A DNA stretch of 64,000 nt from positions 156,611,825 to 156,675,824 of the forward strand of contig NC_050096.1 in assembly GCF_902167145.1 (NCBI RefSeq). The letters are read 5' to 3'. Positions 34,437 through 46,384 of the stretch are shown here, piece after piece; position 1 is the first letter of the stretch; each line of letters opens with the position of its first letter. The stretch comes from Zea mays. Taxonomy: Eukaryota; Streptophyta; Magnoliopsida; Poales; Poaceae. The position numbers were made by a program, and so were the translations under genes. The notes under the pieces are model-generated. The model saw only the letters and a program-made list of their open reading frames with translations. It was not told the origin of the DNA and did not search any database.

Positions 34437-37400
34437 TTAGCACAGCTCAGAGGCCTTTGCCACACCATTAGCCACGACGCGGTACTCGGCCTCGGTGCTG
34501 GAGCAAGAGACGACGGGCTGTCGCTTGGCGGCCCACGAGACGAGGTTGGTTTCCAGGAACACTGCATAACTAGATGTGGATCGTCGCGTGTTGGGGCAGT
34601 CAGCCCAATCAGCATCGGTGTAGACCACGAGCTCCGACGTCGGGGATGGTCGGAGTAGGAGTCTGTAGTCGAGGGAGCCACAGAGGTAGCGTAGGGTCTG
34701 CTTGATAGCTATTAGATGGGGCTCCCGCGGGGTGTGCATGTGTAGGCACACATGTGGACGACTTAGGTGATGTCGGGAATGGAGAAGGTGAGCTACTGGA
34801 GCGTGTCAGTCCGGCTCCAGTAGGACGTCACGTCGATGATGGAGGGCCCATCGTCCTCAGAGAGCTTCGCTTGAGTGTCGATAGGTGTGGTGTAGGGCTT
34901 GTAGTCGGACATGCCAGCCCGCTCTAGAATGTCGGTGGTGTCTCGGCGCTAGTGGAGGAAGAGACCCTAAGGCTAGCACTCAGCGGTGATGCCAAGGAAG
35001 TGGTGGAGGGGCCCCAGGCCCTTAATCATGAACTCCCACTAAAGGGCGATGATCATGCACTATAGGAGGTCGGCGGAGGATGCCATGAGCACAATGTCGT
35101 CGACGTAGAGCAGGAGGTAGACGGTGTCGTTGCCGTGATGGTAGATGAATAGGGAGGTGTCCGACTTGGCCTCGACGAAGCCGATGGAGGCCAAGTAGAA
35201 GGCGAAGTGACTGTACCATGCTCATGACTTCTGCTTGAGGCTGTATAGAGAGCGGTTCAGCCTACAAACCAGATCCGGGTGAGTGGTGTCAACAAAGTAA
35301 GTGAGCTGGCTACAGTAGACAGTCTTCGTAAGAGTGCCACGGAGGAAGGCATTATTGACGTCGAGTTGATGGATTGCCAAGTCATGGGAGAGGACAAGGG
35401 ATAGGATAGCACGAACGGTGGTGAACTTGATGACAAGGCTGAAGGTCTCATCGTAGTCCACTCTAGAGCACTAGGTGAAGCCTTGAAGGACCCAACGGGC
35501 CTTGTAGCATTTGAGGGATCCGTCTGAGGTCAGCTTGTGGCGAAAGAGCCACTTGTCGGTGACGACATTGGTGCCTTGTGAACATGGCACTAGGTCCCAG
35601 GTGTGGTTGGCCAGCAGGGCCACGTATTCCTCCTCCATATCATGATGCTAGTGTGGGTCGACTAGGGCTGTGCGAACGGAGGACGGGACCGTGGATGCGT
35701 CGAGGAGTGGTAGTGGTATCAGCTGCTAGGATCAGTCGATCGATGGGGCGGAGAACACTGGTGACACGTCGAGTCACCATCGGATGGATGTGCCTAGGGT
35801 CATGGTGGGTGGAGATTGGGTCCCCACCTTGCGTAGGTGTGGTCGTCGAGGCCTAGCGTGGCGCTGGCGTGGTTGATGGGGCCACGCGTGGTGCAGGCTG
35901 GGTCAACGGTGTTGTGCATGGCACCGGGGCCACGTGTGGCTCAGACGGGGTCGACGAGACTGCACGAGGCATGGGTAGAGGCACGAGCAAAGGTGTCGAG
36001 GGCGCGCGTGGTGTGGGTAGAGGCATGATCGGAGGCGGAGGAGCCGAGCATGGCATAGGCATCGGTGCAAGGCAGGGCGCCTGGGGTGGAGGGAGAACCA
36101 GATCGGACTTAAGGAGGGATCCGAGATCGGCGGGTGGAGGAGAGCTAGCAAGGAGAAACACATCTTCGTAAAAAATGTGACGAGAGATGATGATGTGGTG
36201 GGAGACGAGGTCAAGACATCGATACCCCTTATGGTCAGGGGAGTAACCAAGGAAGATGCAGCGAGTGGAGGAAGGAGATAGCTTATGGGGAGCGATGGCA
36301 GAAGTGTTGGGATAGTAGGCAAAGCCGAACACGTGGAGGTGGTCGTAAGAGGGGTTGTGCCATACAGGGCAAAGTGGGGAATGGGGTGGCTCACCTCCTT
36401 CAAGGGGAGGTGGTTGAGGAGATGTGTGGTGTTGTTCAGGGCCTCTACCTAGTAGCTAGCAGGGAGCGATGCCTAAAAAAGGAGGCAGCGAATCATATTG
36501 TTGGTGGTGCGAATGATACGTTTGGCCAAGCCATTCTGGGGAGAGGTCTAGGGGCATGAGAGACGCAACTGAACGCCATGGGTGAGGAAGAAGGAGCAAG
36601 AGGTGTTGTTGTCGAAGTCGTGACCATTATCACACTAGAGGGCATGGACCGGGCGATGGAACTAGGTGGAGACCCAGGCGAAGAAGTGGGTGAGGGTGGT
36701 GAATGTGTCAGACTTCAGACAAAGTGGGAAAGTCCAACGAAAATGTGAGATGTCATCCAGAATGACCAAGTAGTATTTGTAACCAGAGAGGCTGAGGACA
36801 GGAGAAGTCTAGAGATCTCAATGGACAAGATCAAAGGCCTGAGCAGCCCTTAACATGGAAGTGGAAAAAGGAAGACAAGAGTGACGGTCGAGCTGACAAG
36901 CATGTAGAGGCGCTCAGAGAAACCTTAGGTATAAGAGATGTCTGAGCGGCTGGAAAGTTGGGACATCACGTTAGGTTCAGGGTGCCCAAGGCAACGATGC
37001 CTAACGACGGAGGTGGTGGTAGTAGCAACAACATGTGATGTGGTGGTAGTAGCAAGAGCATGTGATGAGGCTACGCTAGTGGGGGAAGTTGAGGGCAAGT
37101 GAAGACAGTAGAGGGGACCGAAGCTATCATAGGAGCGAGCACAACACGCGTGGGAAGGTGGCGTATGGTGAGCCCCCAGGGATCAAAGTCCATATAACAG
37201 TGGTTGTCACTAGTGAAGCGATGAACCAAGAGAAGGGATGAGTTAGATCGAGAGCAACAAGGACGTCATTAAGGTAGAACAGTCTTAGAAGAACTGATAC
37301 ACCTACTGATGTCACAGGGAGGGTGGAACCATTGCCCACAACGATGGAAGGAGGATGTGAGGGATGTGGTGGATGGGAGTGGAATAACGAGCTAAAATTT

Positions 37401-37783
37401 GTAGTAGTGTGGAAGGAGGCTCCGGAGTTGACCACCCAATCGGTGGGAGAGGGAAATGGTGGGGAAGCCGCAGGGTGCGTGAAAAGAGCCATGGGAGATG
37501 CTCCAACATGGCTACTAGGAGGGGAGGGAGACAATGAGGGCTCGATTGCTAGGGAGGTGACCATTGCACGAGGGAAGACAAGGGGTGTAGGCTCATGATG
37601 GCTGACCTGGGGGTGGAGCTCGATGCAGTCAGGAAGGACAAGACTCATGGCGCGATTGAAGGCCATAGAGGTGCCTCGGACAAGCTGGTCATCGTAGAGG
37701 AGAACACGCATAGGCACGAGATCAAGGATGGGAGCCATGAAGAAGGTAGGAGTCATCGAAGGTGATGCGAAGGATGATGGCAC
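34437..37783 (-). pseudogene. Copia polyprotein remnant (protease, integrase, RT, RNase H)
   Basis: Minus-strand blocks in order: protease-like WVVNSGASFHTT (about 37435-37400; Asn where the catalytic Asp is expected); integrase core with CDNGHDF and QNGLAKRIIRTTN (about 36640-36500; Lys where the catalytic Glu is usual); integrase C-terminal FLGYSPDHKGYRC (about 36255-36215); RT start DYDETFSLVIKFTTVRAILS and LDVNNAFLRG (35461-35330); RNase H YTDADWADCP and SSTEAEYR (about 34640-34475). Stops and frame changes separate the blocks, and the RT YVDD region (about 35110-35090) is out of the main frame. It is non-functional. Confidence 0.8.
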
Positions 37784-38511
37784 TGGTACCAGCTAAGGGG
37801 GATATAGCGGGGTAGTCCAGAATAGAGGCCATGCGGGTGCGAGGCCTAGCGGAGCCATAGTAGTAGCGTGGGGAGCGCTCGGGAGGGGTCCACGACCAAT
37901 GTTGGCGTCTACTACATAGGAAGAGTAGGTGGGGGTTGCCATGAAGGAACAGTGGAGGCGGAGACCGGCATCACAGGAAGACACGATGGTGAAACAGGGC
38001 AGCGAGCAGCGTAGTCATGCGCAACAGAGGTGGATCGAGTGTGGTTGTGGTGAGGCTGAGTCGGTGGTAGGGTTCTCTAGCGGAGGTGGTGCGTGTCTGG
38101 TCGAGGAAGCGCCCGGCGAGCGGCGGCGGCGCATGGAGTAGGGAGGTCGGCGACGAGTTGAGGTGGTGCAGACCTCGAGGCAGGCGTGCTAAGAGTGCCC
38201 TAGCGCGTGTGCGTCGAGCCCTTGTGGCGGTGCAACAAAGAAGCGAGCCCCCCGACATCGAGGGCACAACCAGGAATCATGTCCTAGAAGGGGAGCGGTG
38301 CGGCGTGCTGGTGGAGACGGCCGCGCGCCATGCTCTGGCCGCAGCGCGACGAAGATGAGGACGCTGGGAGTAGGCGTCTAGGACGGCGCCGCCTGTAGGA
38401 GATGATGACAAGAGGGAGGAGTTGCCAGCTTGGGAGAGGAAGTCAGTGTGTGCTGGGAGGTGGCAGTTGTATGGGTGGGAGGGAGGGGAAGAGTAAGTTG
38501 GCTCTGGTACC

Positions 38512-38656
38512 AAGTTGGAGAATGGAAATCCTAACCGTTTGTTAGGTTTGGGTGTTGTATTAGTCGATTTGAGTTAACTGGGTCGGGCCCATTACACAGG
38601 GGGTGAGAGAGTAATTACATGGGGAAACCCCCAAACCCTAAATTGGTATTCTAACA
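38512..38656 (-). repeat. 5' LTR of copia element N
   Basis: It ends at 38656 in CTAACA on the plus strand (TGTTAG on the element strand). The primer site lies immediately on its inner side (38500-38513). Confidence 0.8.
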
Positions 38657-39075
38657 TAGGATATAGAAACAAAGAGGCAGAAGCTACTAGATCGTCAGTG
38701 AGAATTATCGGCCACTAAATTGGATGTCGGTGCCATGTCCACCGCTACAATTGCCACAAGGTAACCCATAGTGTGCGTTCATGGGGTGGCATCCAAAGAG
38801 CCATGTCGCTACCTCACTTGCGCCCGCACTGGCTTCCAACACCGCACTTAGATGACAACAAGGATGCAAGACCAAGGAGAACAGAATTTGGTGGCCTGCA
38901 GTCTAGAGTTAGAGGTTCAGAGCCATGACAATAGAAAAAGGACAACGACTTAAAAATCCTGATCTCAATAGATATTTTTAATAAATACATATGCCCGTTA
39001 AACAAATCATTCATAAATGTGAATAATAATGTATCCTACTCCAATATTTTCATATCTTTCATAAGGAATGGTTAG
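38657..39075. other. Sequence between copia element N and the GDSL promoter
   Basis: I see no supported gene here. It is moderately A/T-rich and is the distal promoter side of the gene starting at 39276. Confidence 0.4.
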
Positions 39076-39080
39076 TTGTT

Positions 39081-39195
39081 AGAGATATACTACTATTTAT
39101 GAAGTAGTCTACACCTAGAGATATACCACTACTAAAAATAGTGGGCTGCTAGAGATATACCACCACCCAAAATACAATGGGCTGCTAGAGATATA
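39081..39195 (+). repeat. Four 35-bp promoter repeats upstream of the GDSL gene
   Basis: AGAGATATAC plus a YACYAC-type run starts at 39081, 39117, 39151 and 39187, a period of 34-36 bp. The last copy ends about 20 bp before the TATA box. The inner copies also share GTGGGCTGCT / ATGGGCTGCT. Confidence 0.8.
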
Positions 39196-39212
39196 CCACT
39201 ACCAAAATATCC

Positions 39213-39220
39213 TATAAATA
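39213..39220 (+). promoter_or_regulatory. TATA box of the GDSL gene
   Basis: TATAAATA lies 63 bp upstream of the ATG, which would place transcription start near 39243-39250. Confidence 0.65.
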
Positions 39221-39275
39221 TTGGTCAAAGCAAGTCATTAGTAGCACATGTAAAGAGAACTAATAGTACTTGGAG

Positions 39276-41838
39276 ATGAACAACCATGTTTCCATCCTAG
39301 CGGTTCTCATCGTCTATGTCTCTGTTGTTCTCCTGCTCAATTCCCATGTAGGGTTATGCAGCTGCTACAAGCGCATCTTCAGTTTTGGTGATGATACCAT
39401 GGACACTGGCAATTTCGTACACTTGATTGGGAAGGCCCCATCTAAGTACAAGGAAGCTCCCTATGGCAAGACATTTTTTAGACATGCAACTGGCCGCATT
39501 TCCGATGGTCGTGTCCTCATTGATTTCTATGGTGCGTATTTTCCCTTTTACTACTAAATCTTCTTGAGTTAAAGCTATCCACTTGAGCAGATCCTATTTG
39601 CTCAACACCTGATTTTTGTTCTTAAGAAACACACACACTTCGAAATATTAGATTAGTTTATATATTTTGACATTTTGTATAGAGTTCTCTCTAGCCTTCT
39701 CCAACTTTAGCTATTGCTCTAACAACCTCCTTCCCTAGCAAGTAGTTACGATAATATGATTGGGAGAGTGTAGTTAGGCCCCTAACGGTCTTATTAATCA
39801 CTTACTACTTGTTCGAGCCAAGATTAATATTTTGGGCAACAAAAATAGTCTAAATTGGTTCATTTATTTAATCCTAAACATCAACAAATGTTGACTATAT
39901 GTGGTTGTAAGGGTCTGTTATGCTCAGAACTAAGTTTGCTATATACTTTTTCCCCTAAGACTAGTAACGTTAGTCTTGCAACCCTTTTGTGGTAGGAGAA
40001 TATCAACTTGACATTAGATGGAATTAGATAAGGAAATTTAGTATATGTCAACTAGGACAGTTGACTAAGTTGTAGCAGCAACCAAATGCTGCTAAAGGAA
40101 AATGTATGTACTGGCTACCGACAGTTAGTCATGGTAACCTTAGGTAGGATGGTATGGTGCTTGGCAACAGTTCATGTTAGGATTGGGATTATATAGACAA
40201 GTCGGGAGATATAGAGTGGGGACATCAAAATGGGAGACTAGTTTTGTGATGAGTTATAGGAGTTGTTTGAGATAGGAGTAAGAGGATGGATGAGGGACCG
40301 AGCTCACTAGCAATGGCATTGTAGGTTCAGATTTGAGAGAACCTGAAGGAAATGAGAGGTGGAGAAAGCATTTGTATGTATTTATATCTCAATCCAAGGC
40401 AAGAAAATTGAAGTGCGGAATGGCCTAAAAATTGACATCCATTTGCTAATAGAAATTTAAAATCCTCCTTTTCTTTTTGGATTTTTGATTTGTTTTCTTC
40501 AACATTTATTTAATGCCATATGAATTATAACAGCGGAAGCACTCAAGCTACCAATGATACCACCAATTTTACCTGAGAAGAACTCTGGGTATTTCCCGCA
40601 TGGCGCCAACTTCGCTGTGTTGGGTGCCACAGCACGTGACAGACTCTTCTACTCAGGGAGCCCATGGTGTCTAGGGGCACAAATAAGTTGGTTTAATGAA
40701 ATGGTGGATCGTATAGCTCCTGGAGACGGTAACAATATATAATTCAATCCAAACACATCTATAATAAATTTATGCATTATGTGTAAAATAAATATGCTTA
40801 TTGATCAATTCATTCATCCATTGCATGATTGCTCTCTTATATATTAGCTGCCAAGGAGCAATTTCTAAGCGATTCTCTTGTCGTGTTGGGTGGAATTGGT
40901 GGCAATGACTACTACTCATATTTCATCGATGGTGAACCTCCCAAGGATGGAAATATCATTTCAGATGTCATCGCATACATAAGCCATATGATCGAGGTGC
41001 TTGCACAACAATAGGGATTCTCTTTTTATAATCAATTTATTTGTATGTCACATGCTTACCCATATATATACACTAATACATATAAACACAGGAACTTATT
41101 CTCATTAATGGTGCGAAAGCATTCGTGGTCCCCAATAACTTCCCCATTGGGTGTTTGGCATCATACCTAAGTAGATTCCATAGTGACAACCATGAGGACT
41201 ACGATGAGCACGGGTGCATTAAGTCATTAAATGAGTTCTCCCAAAAGCATAATGAACAACTTTATTCTGATATCGGACGACTCAGATTCACTTACCCAAA
41301 TGTGAAGCTAATATATGCTGACTACTACAATGCCACCATGGAATTCATCAAAAACCCTGGCAGATTTGGTGAGTATGTACTAGCTTGTGTTCTATAGTCT
41401 GGCCCACACTTGTTATTTCCTAGTCAAGCCTAGTTTGGAGGCAAGAAAATTGCATAGGTTTTTTATCACTAGAACTGTATTATATTAATATGGTCCAATG
41501 CAAATTCTAATGTATAGAAATGTTTGTAATCACAGTATTTAATCTCCTTTTGCTAGAATTAAACACGATTTATGACATGTATCTATTTGATAATGTTGTT
41601 CAAACATGTTGCTTGTGTCGTGTTGGTAGGTATTGGTGATCCTCTAGTAGCATGTTGTGGCGGCAATGGACCTTACCACACCAGCATGGAGTGTAATGGA
41701 ACGGCAAAGCTTTGGGGTGATCCACACCACTTTGCCAATTGGGATGGCATGCACATGACAGAGAAGGCATACAACATCATTGTGGAAGGGGTGTTAAATG
41801 GGCCATTTGCCGATCCTCCATTTTCCCTTAGTTGCTAG
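39276..41838 (+). CDS. GDSL esterase/lipase-like protein, five exons, nucleophile Ser replaced by Asp
   Basis: Predicted exons are 39276-39531, 40534-40728, 40848-40996, 41092-41368 and 41630-41838. All introns have GT...AG ends and all joins are in frame, giving 361 aa, the usual size. Residues about 6-28 are a hydrophobic signal peptide, so the product is probably secreted. Block I reads FSFGDDTMDTGN; Asp40 stands where GDS(L) enzymes carry the catalytic Ser. Block II is NFAVLGATA (Gly116), block III GGND (168-171), block V DGMH (Asp331, His334). Plant GDSL proteins hydrolyse acyl esters of lipids, cutin or cell-wall substituents. With Ser40 missing this may be a catalytically dead or altered paralogue. 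The frame has no stop, so it is not an obvious pseudogene. I chose the ATG at 39276 because no earlier in-frame ATG exists. Confidence 0.9.
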
Positions 41839-43235
41839 GATTAATTAGACTTGCATTTCTTTACAACATGTAGCCTACATTTTATAATAATGGAAGTATT
41901 TTTTATTTATACTACTTGAAGGAAGAAATGAACATGTAACTTTCAAAATTATTGCAATAATGCACACCAATATTTCTAATTTACGTTCAATTTTATTATC
42001 TAAGACAATAAATCAAATACCATCTAAAAGAACTAAAGAATTGGAAGACCCTTGTCTCTAAAAACTTGCACATAAAACTGTGGCATGATAAGTTCCTCGG
42101 ACAACTATGGCATCATAAGTAGTGAGGAAAGGCGTAGAGAAATGTACTATTTTTGTGAAGTAGAAAAAAGTTAAAAGGTCATTTTGTCCAAGGAATAATT
42201 CATTGAATATGTGATACTATGAAGTTGGCCATCAGAAAGTTAATAAATGACATCAATCATGAACCAACATATTATCTTTATTATTTGCAAAGCTTTTATT
42301 AACAATTTGAATATGCATGTTTTTTACTTGTCAATGTGGTGAGGGAAGGCATGCTCCATTATTTCTTTAAATTTAGGGTGGGTGTGCATATTTTTCTTTG
42401 GTCAACCAACAAAAACAAATTTCTAACAATTGGGCTTCATGTTTCTTCATCTTGGCTGAGTTGGTGTTGCTCTTGTCACCATTGTGGATAGGCTTTTTTT
42501 GGGGGTGTAATCGGATCGGGTACGGACGGATATCACCGAATCCATATTTGTTTTCATATTTTGTTCAATTTCGAATTCAAATACCGATAGCTTTAGATAC
42601 GAATACAAATACGGATGTTTTTGGATGCAAATACGGATAATCGAGTATCGAATACAGAACTAATAAAAAATGGATAGCATCGGTAACAGACGTGTGTGCA
42701 TAACTACTCACAGTAGTAGTAAACAGCAGAATAACATGCACAAAAATAAGGAACAATGAGTACCCTATGGAGGGACCGATGCTCAAGGCACTGGTGGCTC
42801 CATTCACATGAGACATTTCATGTATATGTTCGATGTAGCCAATCTAAGCTGATGTAGGAAGGGGTACGTAGTGTAGTCCCTCAAAGGGTCACCGAGAAGA
42901 AATGGTATGGCAGGAACAACAACCACCCGAAAGACGATGACGAAGACGAACAACAACGAGTCCACCTGGAAGAAGACCAACAGTAGCGAGCAGTAGCGAC
43001 GATGCTCCCCAAAAATCTAATCACCCACACACCCAGTAGATGTCTCCCAACGGGCGGTGATTTCGGAGGCATGCTCTCGTAACTCTCTGTGTGCACAGAA
43101 AACTAGGACAAGGAAGATGAATCTCTTGCTAAAACGTCTGAGAGAGGACAAATATATTTGTACCAGTGATGAAGAAGGATAGACAAGAGAGGCAGAGGAA
43201 ACGAATGAACGAGGGCCATAAAATGATTCAAAACA
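41839..43235. other. Intergenic stretch downstream of the GDSL gene
   Basis: No supported gene. The segment 42505-42660 (GGATCGGGTACGGACGGATA, then repeated AATACGGAT words) resembles a common grass MITE/hAT-like repeat, recognised from memory only. Confidence 0.4.
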
Positions 43236-43385
43236 GACATAATAAGAATAAACATTATTCCATTCATGAGGGCAAAAACATTTGACCGTTTGAACCACGG
43301 GCACCATAAATTAGTAGAAATGGATGTCATAAGAATAGACGTTATTCCATTCATGAGGGCATAAACGTTCAACCATCTTGGACCT
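43236..43385. repeat. Tandem duplication, about 90-bp period
   Basis: CATAATAAGAATAAACATTATTCCATTCATGAGGGC-like sequence at about 43237 recurs at about 43328 (shared core ATTCCATTCATGAGGGCA), each followed by a degenerate TTTGACCGTTTGAACCACGG / GTTCAACCATCTTGGACCTGG segment. Confidence 0.7.
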
Positions 43386-44180
43386 GGGTTTGATCTACGG
43401 CCATGCCTGGCCTGGCCTCGCCATGCCCATGCCCTGGCCCGACGGCGGAGCGCGCACACGTGTGGCAAGCCCTTTAACCTCTATCAACTTCTCAATAGAT
43501 GCACCCACAATCCACCTATTTAAGTTGATTGACTGTTTCATGAATATTCAATACGGTACTAAAAAATTAGTGCACTATAGCATTAAAGTGAGCCTTTGCA
43601 TTGAATTCACTATTGAATAAGGCCTTTGCATTTAATTCACCATTGAAGAAATATTAAATGGGACAATCCCGTATTTATTGAAAACGTCACAAGCACTTAT
43701 TCTACGCTGCTGCCCTCCACTGTGATCGTCCCCAAAGTCCGCGAACCCTAGCCGAGTTGCCTGGTGGAACCTTTGTTGATGCAAAGTGGTAATGTCCTTC
43801 ATCAGTTGCCTCAAGAAAGCTAGAGCAGCGGGTGGATTGAGGTGGAGTGGAGTGCGAAAGGGCGCGGGGTTGATCTGAACGTGGCCGCTACAAGAAAGAA
43901 CGAGGGAGAAGAAATCTAGATGGTATAATATGATAAAAGTAGAATTTTACGTGTCTATAAAATTGGGTGAAATTTGGAATTTTTCCATTATGAAAAGTTG
44001 GTTTCGCCACTTTACTCTCAATCGAGTGGGCTTCGCTGCAATGCCATTATCAAATTTTGTCTACACACTAAAACGCTAGTTCGTCGTTTAATGAGATAAA
44101 AAATGGATCAATTTCCCAAACTATTGCCTTATGCCGTATAATAAACATGCTCCTCTCTCTCCTCCTTCTTCGCGTCTACC
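43386..44180. other. Intergenic stretch, no supported gene
   Basis: It contains a 31-bp near-duplication around 43590-43650 (CCTTTGCATT-AATTCAC-ATTGAA). No domain-bearing frame. Confidence 0.4.
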
Positions 44181-44405
44181 ATGGAGGACTTCGCACGCGC
44201 GGTGGAGGACATGGCTCAAGGTGTTGTAGCGGCTCGTGCTCCTAGGAGGGGTGCCGCTGCCGCGCCCGCCGGTAGGGATGGAGCACACCACAGCCACCAT
44301 GCTCCGCCGCCTGCAGCCCCGCTCCATGCGGCCATCATGCTTGTGCTTCTCTTTCGTGGAAGCGACGACCACCACCTCACCCTCCTCATCACGACGTACT
44401 CGTAG
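44181..44405 (+). CDS. Small hypothetical ORF, 74 aa
   Basis: ATG at 44181 follows a pyrimidine-rich leader (CTCCTCTCTCTCCTCCTTCTTCGCGTCTACC, 44150-44180, shown in part). The protein starts MEDFARAVEDMAQGVVAARA, an amphipathic helix-like start, then becomes Ala/Pro/His-rich and ends in a hydrophobic tail. GC content is raised relative to its flanks. It may be the first exon or a fragment of a host gene, or a chance frame. I recognise no family. Confidence 0.3.
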   Translation: MEDFARAVEDMAQGVVAARAPRRGAAAAPAGRDGAHHSHHAPPPAAPLHAAIMLVLLFRGSDDHHLTLLITTYS

Positions 44406-44499
44406 AGGCAGCCAAGGCTGGAGAAGACGACGAGCACGACGTTGGCACGGGAGCTGGGTTATGTCACGTCTCGTTCGCAGGGACAACGACGGCTAGCTC

Positions 44500-45490
44500 G
44501 GTCGACACCACACCAGCGATAGTTGTTGATGAGTTGTAGCACAAGGAGACTCAGCAACCTGCACAACGCGACAAGGAGGAGGCCCACAACCTTGTTCTCC
44601 GAGAGGTTGTCCTCCTGGAGACTGCGCATATGTGGAGATTCTGAGAAGTCACAGATGACATGCATTAAGGTGAACAGTTAGGGAAATCAAAGCGAATCGA
44701 TCCTTTTTCATCTTATTAAACGAATTAAATTATGAAATGGCATTTTAGCATTTGAGCCAAGTCTGATAATGGTATTGTAGTGAAGCCCATTCAATTGATG
44801 GAAAATGGTGAAACCTAGTTCTCATAATGGCATAATTCCTAATTTCTGATAAAACAACGTGCACAAAGAAAACACATCTCATCGAGGATCATTTGTTGGG
44901 TGGATCTAAATTAATTTAAACTATTTTAGGGGTACCAATAAGTACGTTGGACTAAGGAAACCAACATACTTATCTAACTTAAGTACGTCGACACCGATGT
45001 TCTTAATTTAGTCAACATTTCTTCAACATTTTCCTATAGTCGCTTCCTTTCTTCTTTGGATTATGAGAAAAACCTTGTTCTTCATGATTGTGTGAGGTGT
45101 TTGGGGTTACCTACTATTTGAGGGCTATCCTAGACTCATTTTCAGTCTCAGGATCGAGCAAATCATGGGTATATGCTATTCTCTCTCAATTTGATTCAAA
45201 GTTGCAAAACTCCAACAAAACCACATTAAAAACTAAATTTTTGAATCTGTTTTTTTGTGCACTGATCTTTTCATGCTCATACTTCATGAATCACCTCTTC
45301 TCAAGATTTGGGGTCATTCTGACCATTTTTGTTGTGCGACACTGCCTCTCTTGTGCACAGCACTAACGCTCCCCGACACAGCCAAACCTCTATGCGGCAC
45401 TGTCGCTTGTTCTGAACTGCTGTTCTGTAAATGCATTGTCGTACTTTTCATAGTTTCAATCCTCATGTTTTACCTCGTGCATAGGGCAAC
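44500..45490. other. Stretch without a supported gene
   Basis: Short frames only (92 aa at most), no recognisable domains. TACGTTGG-type words are repeated near 44943-44990 (GTACGTTGGAC / GTACGTCGACA). Confidence 0.4.
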
Positions 45491-45495
45491 TTTAT

Positions 45496-46005
45496 GATGC
45501 TCTCTATGGTTGACATCGAGCATTTCTCACAGACCACTTCTGACAGCAGGACACTTGCCTTCCTCTCAGTAAGTACTAACTGTTAGTAGCAAAGCCATAT
45601 TGGTGGCTAACTAGCTTTAGAACAACAGAGGCTATCATGTCAGCTATGTCAGGTTGCTGCTCGTTGTGGATACATGACTAGCACCGGATTTGACGTACAA
45701 CCTTCTATTCAGCCTCCTGTGTAGCGCCATGATGACACCGCACTAGGAGTTGGACCTTCTACAACTGTGAAGAGCTCGTCACGTTCGATGCAGGAGATGT
45801 TTGCTGACGAGAAGGTCGAGGAGGACAAGGGGGATGAGGACGAAGTTGAGGTTCCTCACGGCAAGATTGGACTATCGCAACTATAGGATGCTCCTTTGAC
45901 ACAACCATCACAACCTACTCCATGGAGACGACAACCACATGACCCTTACACTCCAGACACCAACGCTCTTAGGGCCAAGGGCAAGGATAAGACTAGGAGG
46001 AAGTG
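45496..46005 (+). pseudogene. Unidentified coding remnant with acidic and basic C-terminal blocks
   Basis: A plus-strand reading gives MLSMVDIEHFSQTTSDSRTL followed by a GTAAGT splice-donor-like site at 45568-45573. Further on, SSRSMQEMFADEKVEEDKGD and acidic residues to VPHGKIGLSQL (about 45777-45884), an in-frame TAG, then DPYTPDTNALRAKGKDKTRR and a stop at 46005. The style (acidic block, basic end) recalls transposon-borne plant mobile domain genes, but I cannot prove that. It converges with the minus-strand remnant at 46385-47525. Confidence 0.35.
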
Positions 46006-46384
46006 AGGTGGTGCATGTCTTTTGATTTGGACTATGTGCTATGAACAATGATGTCCACTATTTGTGCTATGTACAATGATTTGGACTATTTGTGCTACGA
46101 ACTATTGATGATATGGACTATGTGTGATATTCTTTGGTTGTGTGATGTGCTATTTGGTGATATATATGCTGATATCATATTGGATGTGATTATAATAATT
46201 GTGGTTATTACTAAGGGAAACTATTGCGAAATGTTTTCGTGATTAGTAATACATGAAGAGTACAATACAATAAAACAACAAATGAAAAATAGAAAAGTAC
46301 TACAAAACACATGAGTAGTGAAATCAATCTGAAACATTATCAATAAGCAACTCGTCATCTTAGTCATCCATTGCACAATCGTAA

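Larger units (their letters stand above)
34003..38656 (-). mobile_element. Decayed Ty1/copia element N with short LTRs
   Basis: Two LTRs of about 145 bp bound a minus-strand pol. On the minus strand it runs: LTR (38656 to about 38512; starts TGTTAGAATACC), primer site TTGGTACCAGAGCC (38513-38500), gag/protease region, integrase, RT, RNase H, polypurine tract GCAGGGGGG, and LTR (34145 to about 34003). Domain order (integrase before RT) is copia. Many stops and frameshifts show that it is dead. The flanking duplication is not clear (TATAG left, TAGGA right), and the LTR inner ends are uncertain by a few bases. Confidence 0.8.
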
